From positions 1 to 8,254 of the forward strand of contig DETV01000102.1 of the NCBI GenBank assembly GCA_002361775.1: 8,254 nt of DNA, in the 5' to 3' direction. This DNA is from Eubacterium sp. UBA3279 (GTDB lineage Bacteria; Bacillota; Clostridia; Lachnospirales; Lachnospiraceae). Below the pieces are notes generated by a model. It saw nothing but the letters and a program-made list of their open reading frames with translations, searched no databases and was not told where the DNA came from. Each line of letters begins with the position of its first letter. Within the stretch, counting starts at the first letter, position 1. Below, piece by piece: positions 1-6,231 of the stretch. Made by a program: the position numbers and the translations under genes.

Positions 1-2275
1 GATTTACAGGGCGAAGGTCAGAGGATTTGATTATTTAGCGCTTTGTTCCGAGGAGGGGGACTTTGAAACTCTTTATGGAGCATCTATACAGCCCGGCAAT
101 CCAGGTCCTTTTGTGGAAGCGCTGGTACAGGGGGAACAAAGAGTTGCCGTTGGGGTTGATTCGACCGGAAAAGAAGTGGTATTGTTTGGCATTGACGCGT
201 CCTATCCTATGCGGGATGGAAGTAAGTGTACCGGTCTGGTAGCTGCTGTACCACTGGAGTATATTACGGATTTTCTGGCGCTGCAGGATGAAAACCAGCT
301 GATGTATTATCATATTATCCGGCCGGACGGCAGTTTTGTCATACAAAATAAAAACATGGAGCTGGCAGGATTTTTTGAACAGTTACAGGAACAGCTTCAG
401 TCTGAATCAGGAAACTCTTTAGAAGGAACGTTGATTGAAGAGTTTGGCAGTGCGTTAAAGAATCATAAAGAGTATTCTGGAACACTTGAAGTAGATGGTG
501 AGAAACGGCAGATTTGTGGAATACCATTGCCATATTCGGAATGGTATCTGGTGGCAGTAATGCCCTATAGTGCTTTGGATGATACCATAAATCGTCTGAG
601 TAATCAGCGTATGATTCTGACATTATTATCCTGTGCTTCTATATTGGCTATACTGACATTGATCTTTAGCCGGTATTTTTCCATAACCCGTTCCCAGGTG
701 CTTGAGTTAGAGGATGCTCGCCAAAAAGCGGTTGAATCAAGTAAAGCAAAGAGCGAATTTTTGGCAAATATGAGCCATGATATCCGTACACCCATGAATG
801 CAATTGTCGGCATGACCGCGATTGCCACAGCTCACATAGATGACCAGAAACAGGTACAGAATTGCCTTAGAAAAATTACATTATCAAGTAAACATCTATT
901 AGGGCTGATCAACGATGTTTTGGATATGTCTAAAATTGAAAGTGGGAAATTAACTTTAACAACAGAACAAATTTCATTAAAGGAAGTTGTTGAAGGAGTT
1001 GTTAATATTATGCAGCCACAGGTTAAGGCAAAAAGGCAAACCTTTGACATACATGTCGAAAATATCTTAACAGAAAATATATGGTGTGACAGTGTACGCT
1101 TGAATCAGGTTTTGCTAAATCTTTTATCGAATGCAACGAAGTATACACCGGAGGGGGGCTCGATACAACTATCCCTCTCTGAAGAAAAATCTCCGAAAGG
1201 AGAAAACTATATCCGAACGCATATCAAGATCAAGGATAATGGAATTGGTATGTCGCCAGATTTTCAGAAAATAATATATGAATCCTATAGCCGTGCTGAT
1301 GGACCCAGGGTTAGTAAAACGCAAGGCACTGGTTTGGGTATGGCGATTACGAAGTATATTGTGGACACAATGGAAGGGTCCATTGATATAAAAAGTGAAA
1401 TTGATAAAGGTACCGAGGTTTCTCTTACATTTGATTTTGAAAAAGCGGTTGCACTGGATATGGATATGGTTCTTCCTTCCTGGAGTATGTTGGTAGTTGA
1501 TGATGATGAATTACTCTGCAGGACAGCGATAGACACGCTGAAAACCATCGGTATCAATGCCGACTGGGTATTGAGTGGAGAAAAGGCGATAGAACTGGTT
1601 ACCCAACATCACCAAAAGAGAGATGATTATCAAATTATTCTATTGGATTGGAAACTACCTGGTATGAATGGAATTCAAGTTGCAAAAGAAATCCGGCGTA
1701 ATTTGGGAGATGAAATGCCGATTTTGCTGATTTCTGCATATGACTGCAGTGAATTTGAAGAGGAGGCCCGTGAAGCAGGTATTAATGGTTTTATTTCCAA
1801 GCCCCTTTTTAAATCCACGCTGTATCATGCTTTGCGTCAGTATATGGACACTCAAACAGAAAATGACCAGACATTGAACTCCAATATCGATCTATCTGGA
1901 CGCCGTATCCTGCTTGCTGAGGACAATGAGCTTAATTGGGAGGTCGCAAGTGAATTGTTGTCTGACCTGGGTGTAGAGTTGGATTGGGCAGAGGATGGCC
2001 AGATATGTCTGGATAAGTTCCAAAAATCATCAGCGGGACATTACGATGCCATTCTTATGGATATACGGATGCCGCATATGACAGGGTATGAGGCTACAAA
2101 GGCAATTCGAGGAATAAATCACCCAGATGCTTTATCTATCCCAATCATTGCTATGAGTGCAGATGCTTTTTCTGATGACATACAGCATTGCCTGGAGTGC
2201 GGTATGAATGCCCATATAGCAAAGCCGATCGATGTTATAGAATTGACTCGCTTATTAAAAAGATATTTAATATAA
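1..2275 (+). CDS. Hybrid sensor histidine kinase with two receiver domains (5' truncated)
   Basis: The frame is open from base 2 with no stop, so the gene starts left of the window; the GTG at 113 is internal. The order seen is: part of an extracytoplasmic sensor domain (about 2-600, dCache/PAS-like by general look, ligand unknown); one membrane segment (about 611-676); HisKA dimerisation domain with H-box MSHDIRTPMN and phospho-accepting His at 776-778; HATPase_c with N-box NATKY (from 1103), DNGIGM (from 1235) and GTGLGMAI (from 1325); receiver 1 (about 1484-1840, VVDDDE, phospho-Asp at 1646-1648 in LLDWKLPG, SKP lysine); receiver 2 (about 1904-2272, AEDNELN, phospho-Asp at 2060-2062 in LMDIRMPH, AKP lysine). 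All catalytic motifs are intact, so the kinase is probably active. Neither receiver carries an output domain and no HPt domain is present, so the phosphorelay partner must be encoded elsewhere. Role: membrane signal sensing; the stimulus cannot be told. Confidence 0.95.
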   Translation, partial: IYRAKVRGFDYLALCSEEGDFETLYGASIQPGNPGPFVEALVQGEQRVAVGVDSTGKEVVLFGIDASYPMRDGSKCTGLVAAVPLEYITDFLALQDENQLMYYHIIRPDGSFVIQNKNMELAGFFEQLQEQLQSESGNSLEGTLIEEFGSALKNHKEYSGTLEVDGEKRQICGIPLPYSEWYLVAVMPYSALDDTINRLSNQRMILTLLSCASILAILTLIFSRYFSITRSQVLELEDARQKAVESSKAKSEFLANMSHDIRTPMNAIVGMTAIATAHIDDQKQVQNCLRKITLSSKHLLGLINDVLDMSKIESGKLTLTTEQISLKEVVEGVVNIMQPQVKAKRQTFDIHVENILTENIWCDSVRLNQVLLNLLSNATKYTPEGGSIQLSLSEEKSPKGENYIRTHIKIKDNGIGMSPDFQKIIYESYSRADGPRVSKTQGTGLGMAITKYIVDTMEGSIDIKSEIDKGTEVSLTFDFEKAVALDMDMVLPSWSMLVVDDDELLCRTAIDTLKTIGINADWVLSGEKAIELVTQHHQKRDDYQIILLDWKLPGMNGIQVAKEIRRNLGDEMPILLISAYDCSEFEEEAREAGINGFISKPLFKSTLYHALRQYMDTQTENDQTLNSNIDLSGRRILLAEDNELNWEVASELLSDLGVELDWAEDGQICLDKFQKSSAGHYDAILMDIRMPHMTGYEATKAIRGINHPDALSIPIIAMSADAFSDDIQHCLECGMNAHIAKPIDVIELTRLLKRYLI

Positions 2276-2288
2276 TGGCAGATATGGT

Positions 2289-2316
2289 ATAACAAAAATT
2301 GCAAAATTTTTGTTAT
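2289..2316. repeat. AT-rich perfect inverted repeat after the hybrid kinase
   Basis: Two 12-base arms (ATAACAAAAATT at 2289-2300 and its exact complement at 2305-2316) flank the loop GCAA, 13 bases after the kinase stop codon. The stem is nearly all A-T and no clean T-run follows it, so it could be a weak terminator or an mRNA 3'-end stabiliser. The hairpin at 2355-2390 is the better terminator. Confidence 0.6.
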
Positions 2317-2354
2317 TGTAAGATAACCATTTAGGGGAAGTTGGGGATTAAGAG

Positions 2355-2390
2355 AGGCCTGTAGACTGAATTGTTTGCAGGTCTTTTCTT
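2355..2390 (+). terminator. Rho-independent terminator of the hybrid kinase gene
   Basis: The arms AGGCCTGTAGAC (2355-2366) and GTTTGCAGGTCT (2373-2384) can pair over 12 bases including three G-U pairs, with a six-base loop, followed by TTTCTT. This is a standard intrinsic terminator on the plus strand, 80 bases after the kinase stop, and it separates the kinase from the degraded region downstream. Confidence 0.75.
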
Positions 2391-2393
2391 ACT

Positions 2394-2615
2394 TTAGCCG
2401 CCTTTTATTCGGCGGCCTATCCACAGGACACCGAAGGCATGGTTTTGCAGAGTATATGGAGCAGGTACAAAGTGCTGCTTCATATCCTCGTTGTAGATTT
2501 TAACAAATGAAGCAAAAGGCATAGTCAAATCGGCTTGCTGAGTTTCAAGAAATACACGTTCCCATTCTTTTGCATCTCTTTGTATTTTTGTCGTAATATG
2601 TTGGCATATTTTCAT
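2394..2615 (-). CDS. Small unrecognised open frame, possibly a gene remnant
   Basis: A 73-residue minus-strand frame from ATG at 2615 to TAA at 2394-2396. I recognise no family. It is soluble-looking, with a charged N-terminal half (KIQRDAKEWERVF) and a C-terminus HAFGVLWIGRRIKGG; there are no membrane segments or metal-binding motifs. The only ribosome site candidate, AAAGGAAG, abuts the ATG with two to three bases of spacing, which is too close for good initiation. A hairpin (GCCGCC at 2397-2402, GGCGGC at 2411-2416) covers its last codons but has no T-run on either strand. It lies beside a mobile-element fragment, so it may be the tail or head of a lost element gene. Coding status is uncertain. 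Confidence 0.3.
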   Translation of the reverse strand: MKICQHITTKIQRDAKEWERVFLETQQADLTMPFASFVKIYNEDMKQHFVPAPYTLQNHAFGVLWIGRRIKGG

Positions 2616-2659
2616 CTTCCTTTCATTTTTGACTGGGGGCGATGGCTAAAAAACGAAGG

Positions 2660-2688
2660 TTGACGAATCTTTATGGATGACATATAAT
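2660..2688 (+). promoter_or_regulatory. Near-consensus sigma-A promoter
   Basis: TTGACG at 2660-2665 is separated by 17 bases from a perfect TATAAT at 2683-2688. Transcription would start near 2695 and run through the VapE-like fragment to the terminator at 2940-2985. The match is strong, but it sits in degraded sequence and partly overlaps the upstream edge of the VapE-like frame, so it could be fortuitous or a junction product. Confidence 0.45.
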
Positions 2689-2935
2689 ATGCTTAACAGG
2701 AGAGCCGGAAGGGAACCGAAGATTTATTCCTTTAGTTGCTTCCGGTCAACCAGAAAAGTGCCCATTGGAAAATGAAATTGAGACAAGAACGTTTGTCAAC
2801 AATGCATGGGCGGAAGCTATGAAGCTATACCAAAGTGGAAAATATAAAACTATCTTGTCTGGTGGATTGAACGAATACATAAAAACATTGCAACGTGACT
2901 TGATGTCAGAAGACATTAGAGTGGGAATAAGATAA
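2681..2935 (+). pseudogene. C-terminal fragment of a VapE-family (virulence-associated E) primase/helicase-like protein
   Basis: The frame is open from just after a TGA (2678-2680) to TAA at 2933-2935, about 84 codons with no convincing start. It reads LTGEPEGNRRFIPL, then about 25 residues later NNAWAEAMKLYQSG, then a charged stretch ending EDIRVGIR. In VapE-family P-loop proteins of phages and mobile islands the same order occurs near the C-terminus: a 'GNRRF' sensor motif, 'WAEA..LY..GE', and 'D.R.G.I'. The ATPase core (Walker A and B) that should lie upstream is absent. The stop falls where family members usually continue for further residues, so both ends are missing. The frame has no ribosome site or start of its own. 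The assignment rests on motif memory and order, not on a search. It is probably the scar of a prophage or integrated island. Confidence 0.6.
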
Positions 2936-2939
2936 ATAA

Positions 2940-2985
2940 AGCTGGGAGACCTTGAAATAAAGGAAACTCCCGGCTTTTTTCTTTT
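2940..2985 (+). terminator. Strong rho-independent terminator
   Basis: The arms AGCTGGGAG (2940-2948) and CTCCCGGCT (2967-2975) pair over nine bases with one G-U. A small inner CCTT/AAGG stem is possible, and TTTTTTCTTTT follows. It begins five bases after the stop of the VapE-like fragment and insulates the MerR gene from upstream transcription. Confidence 0.88.
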
Positions 2986-3029
2986 GAGGAAAAGGAAATG
3001 GAACGAAAAGCAGATTTTTGAGAAAATAC

Positions 3030-3060
3030 TTGACTGTAAACCTTGTTTATAGCTTATTTT
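3030..3060 (+). promoter_or_regulatory. Candidate MerR-type promoter with long spacer
   Basis: TTGACT (3030-3035) and TATTTT (3055-3060) are separated by 19 bases, the elongated spacing typical of promoters that MerR-family proteins untwist. A competing reading is TTGTTT (3043-3048), 16 bases, TAAAAT (3065-3070). Either would drive the regulator gene at 3099, suggesting autoregulation; this is inferred from spacing and position. Confidence 0.4.
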
Positions 3061-3073
3061 AGGGTAAAATAAG
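3053..3073. promoter_or_regulatory. Perfect 9-bp inverted repeat, possible operator
   Basis: CTTATTTTA (3053-3061) and its exact complement TAAAATAAG (3065-3073) flank GGG. The dyad overlaps the candidate -10 element, 26 bases before the MerR ATG. It could be a binding site for the dimeric MerR protein. Classical MerR operators lie between -35 and -10, whereas this dyad is shifted downstream, so it might instead serve another factor or form an mRNA leader hairpin. Confidence 0.45.
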
Positions 3074-3098
3074 AAGTGGCGAAGGGAGGAGCGATGAT

Positions 3099-3941
3099 AT
3101 GACTATAAAAGAAGTAGAAGTGCAAACCGGTTTATCTCGTTCGAATATTCGGTTTTATGAAAAGGAAAAACTTATTGAGCCTTCCAGAAATGAAAATAAC
3201 GGTTACAGAGAGTATTCCGAAAATGATGTGGAAAATATAAAGAAGATCGCATATCTGCGTACGTTGGGAATTTCTATTGAAGATATACGAAATATTAAAT
3301 CTGAGAAAGTAACATTGCAGGAAACGCTTAAGAGGCAGAGTGAAGTATTAAAAGGTCAGATTACGGATTTGAATAAGGCAAAGTTCATGTGTGAAAGAAT
3401 GTTGAATGAAGAAAATATTAGTTATGAAAATTTACATATAGAACAATATGCAGCAGAATTGCAGGATTATTGGAAAGATAATCAAGATGTTTTCAAACTG
3501 GATGCGGTCAGCTTTTTGTATATATGGGGAAGTATGCTTACCTGGGGAACGATTACCGTACTATGCTTGATTATTGGGATTTTGTCTTATTCTAAGTTGC
3601 CGACAGAAATTCCGGTACAGTGGAGTAATGGAGTGGCAACATCTTTGGTAAATAAAAACTGGATTTTTATTTGTCCGGTTATATGTATCATAATCCGGTA
3701 TTTGCTAAAATTTTTTATCTATGTAAAATTACAGATGAACAGTTGTTATGGAGAAATTATCACAGAGTATTTGACAAACTATATGTGTTTTATTGTGTTG
3801 TCAATAGAAATTTTTTCAATACTTTTTACTTTTGGAGTGGTAAAAAATATTGTTATACTGTTATTTGTAAATACGGCAGTTTTTATTGGATTGTTAGCAG
3901 TTGGATTAACAAAAATGGATTTGGGAGGAAAAGTATTTTAA
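3099..3941 (+). CDS. MerR-family regulator with C-terminal four-segment membrane domain (DUF1648-like)
   Basis: A 280-residue protein. Residues 1-70 are a MerR winged helix: helix-turn-helix TIKEVEVQTGLSRSNIRFYE, GYREYSENDVENI wing, and the LRTLGISIEDI helix. Residues 71-102 form the usual dimerisation helix. Instead of a small effector-binding domain there are four predicted membrane segments (about 139-163, 188-208, 228-247, 251-270). Between the first two lies LPTEIPVQWSNG, which resembles the DUF1648 signature (LP..IP.HW). The regulator is therefore probably membrane-anchored, binding DNA on the cytoplasmic side and sensing something in or at the membrane; the ligand is unknown. The start is fixed by GGGAGG at 3084-3089; an ATG at 3094 is in another frame and stops at once. 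It is followed 30 bases later by the decayed response-regulator operon, which it may once have controlled or shared a transcript with. The frame is complete and looks intact. Confidence 0.88.
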   Translation: MTIKEVEVQTGLSRSNIRFYEKEKLIEPSRNENNGYREYSENDVENIKKIAYLRTLGISIEDIRNIKSEKVTLQETLKRQSEVLKGQITDLNKAKFMCERMLNEENISYENLHIEQYAAELQDYWKDNQDVFKLDAVSFLYIWGSMLTWGTITVLCLIIGILSYSKLPTEIPVQWSNGVATSLVNKNWIFICPVICIIIRYLLKFFIYVKLQMNSCYGEIITEYLTNYMCFIVLSIEIFSILFTFGVVKNIVILLFVNTAVFIGLLAVGLTKMDLGGKVF

Positions 3942-3971
3942 AAATGAATTACTCCACAGGAGGAAAGGAAA

Positions 3972-4461
3972 ATGAGTGGAATTTTAATTATAGAAGATGA
4001 AGAAAGCGTTAGAAGAGGAATGGAATTTACTCTGAGAAAGGAAGGGTATTCCATATATCCGGCAGGAAATTTACGGGAAGGAACCAGAATCTATGAAAAT
4101 AATACAGTGGATCTTATCATTTGTGATATTAATCTTCCAGATGGAAGTGGGTTGGACTGGGTTCGGAAGCTGCGAAAAAGCAGTGAAATTCCTGTGATTT
4201 TTCTTACCGCCCTGGATCAGGAGGCTGATCAGGTCACGGGCTATGAGACAGGGGCAGATAGAAGGAGAATGGATTGATTTAGGAATGTGGAGATTTCATT
4301 TGGGAGAAATGTGTGGCGTCAAAGGGGAGGAAAGAGTTACCTTTACCAAAAATGAGTGGAAACTTCTTCGATTATTTTTGGATCATCCTAAACAGATTCT
4401 TTCTAAAACTCAGATTTTGGAGCAGGTTTTTGATGTGGATGGAGAGTTATTTCTCCTATAG
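3972..4461 (+). pseudogene. Response regulator (OmpR/VanR-BceR type) broken by deletions
   Basis: A good ribosome site (AGGAGG at 3958-3963) precedes an ATG at 3972. The receiver starts normally (ILIIEDEES acidic pocket, phospho-Asp52 in CDINLPDGSG, Thr79 in FLTA) and reaches TGADR at about 4259, where family members continue 'DYITKPF'. That segment, with its essential lysine, and the linker are missing. From about 4260 the reading continues in a different frame (+1 phase) with a winged-helix DNA-binding domain: VTFTKNEWKLLRLFLDHP, then ILSKTQILEQVFDVDGE. After DVDGE (about 4445) the rest of the wing (usually 'FVDDNTL..NIRRLR') is lost and the sequence becomes an ABC permease. The frame ends at TAG 4459-4461. 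No full-length product is possible; a 101-residue receiver stub could still be made from 3972 to 4277. Confidence 0.85.
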
Positions 4462-5596
4462 AAGCAATTCGCTTTCAGGAAAGAGGAAAGAAAAATCAAG
4501 GTGTCAGAAAAGGTTTTTCCACTATGTCTGTCAGTAAAATGACAAGAGCAAATATGGCGGTGAATAAAAAACATACGATCAGTACCATGACAATTATGGG
4601 AATTTCCGGTATATTGTTTGTGGTGGTGGCAAATTTTACAGGAAATATGAGACCGGAAACAGAGGCGAGACGATCTGTTCTTTTTGGGGATTTTCAATTG
4701 GAGCTGGACTATAGTACTTCTGATGAAATTTATCCGGAAAATAATCTGGATGAAATACTGAAAAATAACGAATTAAATCAACAATTATTGGATCAGATCC
4801 AAAAGATTGACGGAGTGGAACAAATCAGATGTGAAGAAATATTGTGCAGCAAAAATGAGCAGGGAATAATGGACAGTGTGGCAGTGCTGGATCGGGAGGA
4901 ATTTGAAAAAGAGAAAAAACATGGTCATTTGGCAGGTACTGTGGATTATGATAAAATCTCGGAAGAAAATGGTATTTTATACTCATCCAGCAGATTTTTG
5001 GAGGAAACGGGATTTCAGTTAGGAGATACATTTGCAGGTAATCTGTCAGGAGACAGGGAAACGATGGCCTATACAGGAAAAATCATGGGAGCTTTCGGAG
5101 CATTTCGTCAGGCTGACTGGATCATCACAGAAGATACTTACAAAAATCTTGGATTTCAGGCGGAAGTAAATGAAGGAAGCAATCTGGGAACTGTATGGAT
5201 TTTCTGCGAAAAAGATAAAGAAGAGAAAGCAGGAAAACAAATAGAAGCCATGGCAGAAACTCTCTCTCATGTGGGATTTTCCACGTACAAAGATGAACTG
5301 ATTCAGGCGCAGCAAAGCGTACTGTTGATGAAGATTCTCGGATATGGATTGTTGCTGTTTGTGGGAGTTATTACATACCTGAATATGGCAAATACAATTA
5401 TCATGAATATTATTACCAGAAAACGGGAGTTGGGAGTAATGCAGGCTCTGGGAATGACCAATCGCCAGTTAAACCAGATGCTTCGAAACGAGGGAATGGT
5501 GATTCTTTTGATTGCTATGCAATTATTGTTTTCCTTCCTTCTCAGTCGTAATGTAAAAAAGAATCGCTGATTGAGAGAATACGATATCAGGAGTAG
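4446..5596 (+). pseudogene. FtsX-like ABC transporter permease remnant (C-terminal half)
   Basis: In frame from about 4446 the sequence reads ISPIEAIRFQERGKK, the linker that in BceB/FtsX-type permeases of about 800 residues joins the two halves. It then gives RANMAVNKKHTISTMTIM and a membrane helix, a long extracytoplasmic domain, and the second-half core MKILGYGLLLFVGVITYLN followed by KRELGVMQALGMTNRQL. The N-terminal half is absent because the DNA upstream is a response-regulator fragment. After LRNEGM the protein jumps to LLFSFLLSRNVKK, so one or two membrane segments normally found there appear deleted in frame. The frame stops at 5568-5570, but one added A in the A6 run at 5555-5560 restores the family ending KKESLIERIRYQE and a TAG at 5594-5596. 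An ATG at 4524 could initiate a 348-residue piece, but it would lack half the transporter and any ATPase. In intact relatives the system exports or senses antimicrobial peptides or lipids. Confidence 0.85.
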
Positions 5597-5618
5597 AGGA
5601 AGTGAGAGGTCATTTTTC

Positions 5619-5647
5619 TTGACAATAATTTTGCTGAAGAGTATCTT
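5619..5647 (+). promoter_or_regulatory. Sigma-A promoter of the GNAT gene
   Basis: A perfect TTGACA (5619-5624), 17 bases of spacer, then TATCTT (5642-5647, four of six matches). Transcription would start near 5654, which rules out start codons upstream of that point and leaves a leader of about 70 bases before the TTG at 5724. The promoter lies just past the end of the decayed permease, so the acetyltransferase does not need that operon. Confidence 0.6.
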
Positions 5648-5706
5648 AGTGTTAAGAATCGAAAGTGATTTGACCAATTATGAAAAAGAATATGAGGAAT
5701 TAAGTC

Positions 5707-5714
5707 AAAAGGAG
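5707..5714 (+). promoter_or_regulatory. Ribosome binding site that fixes a TTG start
   Basis: AAAAGGAG lies nine bases before TTG 5724-5726. No in-frame ATG exists before codon 12 of the resulting protein, and the other upstream TTG codons lack such a site. Confidence 0.7.
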
Positions 5715-5723
5715 AATAGAGAA

Positions 5724-6173
5724 TTGATTACTTTAGAAAAACTTGGCATAGATCAGATGGAAGCAATTGTTGCCTTTGATAAGTTGTGTTTTCCCACAGA
5801 TTGTTGGAAAGAAAGTGACTGGAAAGAGTTGTTGGAAGATGAAAGAGCAGTTTATTACGCTTTTGTAGAGAAAGAACGGATTGTGGGAGATGTATTTATC
5901 TACAACTGGAAGGGAGAAGATGATTACGTTAAGATCATGAATCTGGCGATACACCCGGAGTATAGAAAGCAGGGGCTTGCGCACCGACTTTTGGAGCATG
6001 TGACAGAGGAAATGAAGAAAGAGGAGATGAGTCGCTTCTGTGGTGAGACAAGGGCGTCCAACCGGGGAATGCAAAAAGTGTTTGAGGATTGCGGATATAA
6101 GGTGAACAAAGTGGAGGAGGATTATTTCCAGAATCCGAAAGAAAGTGCTTATAAATATGTTTTGCAGTTATAG
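5724..6173 (+). CDS. GNAT-family N-acetyltransferase, RimI-like
   Basis: From the TTG at 5724 the protein has 149 residues, the usual size of RimI (acetyl-CoA:ribosomal protein S18 alanine N-acetyltransferase). Motif A is visible: IMNLAIHPEYRKQGLAHRLL, with the acetyl-CoA pyrophosphate loop R81-x-x-G-x-A86. The region ETRASNRGMQKVFEDCGY (108-125), followed by Tyr134 in EEDYFQNP and a closing beta strand YKYVLQ, follows RimI order closely. The N-terminus (ITLEKLGIDQMEAIVAFDKLCFP) also fits. The frame extends upstream without a stop to 5571, but that part overlaps the ancestral permease tail and lies before the promoter. In clostridia true rimI often sits next to tsaB/tsaE/tsaD; here it does not, so this may be a paralogue acting on another protein N-terminus or small amine. 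It is cytosolic and monocistronic, ending at the shared terminator. Confidence 0.85.
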   Translation: MITLEKLGIDQMEAIVAFDKLCFPTDCWKESDWKELLEDERAVYYAFVEKERIVGDVFIYNWKGEDDYVKIMNLAIHPEYRKQGLAHRLLEHVTEEMKKEEMSRFCGETRASNRGMQKVFEDCGYKVNKVEEDYFQNPKESAYKYVLQL

Positions 6174-6177
6174 AGAT

Positions 6178-6220
6178 AAAAAATTCACTACTTTTCGGCT
6201 GAAAAGTAGTGAATTTTTTT
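6178..6220. terminator. Bidirectional rho-independent terminator between convergent genes
   Basis: A 19-base perfect stem (arms 6178-6196 and 6201-6219, loop GGCT) has A6 at its left foot and T7 at its right foot. It therefore gives a T-run after the hairpin on either strand. It starts five bases after the GNAT stop codon and ends 12 bases before the last codon of the minus-strand acetyltransferase. Confidence 0.92.
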
Positions 6221-6231
6221 GAAAAATCTTC

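Noticed and set aside
113..115. GTG as the start of the histidine kinase
   Set aside because: The same frame is open through to base 2 with protein-like sequence and there is no ribosome site before this GTG; the gene begins outside the window.
2397..2416. GC-rich hairpin GCCGCC/GGCGGC as a terminator
   Set aside because: No T-run follows it on either strand.
2642..2680. A 12-codon frame starting MAKKRRL, in phase with the VapE-like fragment and preceded by GGGGG
   Set aside because: It stops at TGA before the VapE-like part, is too short to identify, and its phase match may be chance. It could be the start of a lost gene, but nothing supports that.
3671..4000. Plus-strand open frame overlapping the MerR membrane domain and the response regulator start
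   Set aside because: It is a shifted reading of AT-rich membrane-coding sequence, with no ribosome site and no family resemblance, wholly overlapping better genes.
4243..4461. Stand-alone winged-helix protein of 72 residues
   Set aside because: It is the out-of-frame continuation of the broken response regulator; the ATG at 4243 lies in receiver sequence with no ribosome site.
5303..5677. Minus-strand 124-residue frame across the permease end and the GNAT upstream region
   Set aside because: Antisense of recognisable permease sequence, with no ribosome site and no known motifs.
5571..5723. N-terminal extension of the GNAT protein from TTG 5571
   Set aside because: It contains the promoter and the ancestral permease tail in another frame, and no RimI-type protein has such a segment; the well-spaced site before TTG 5724 is preferred.
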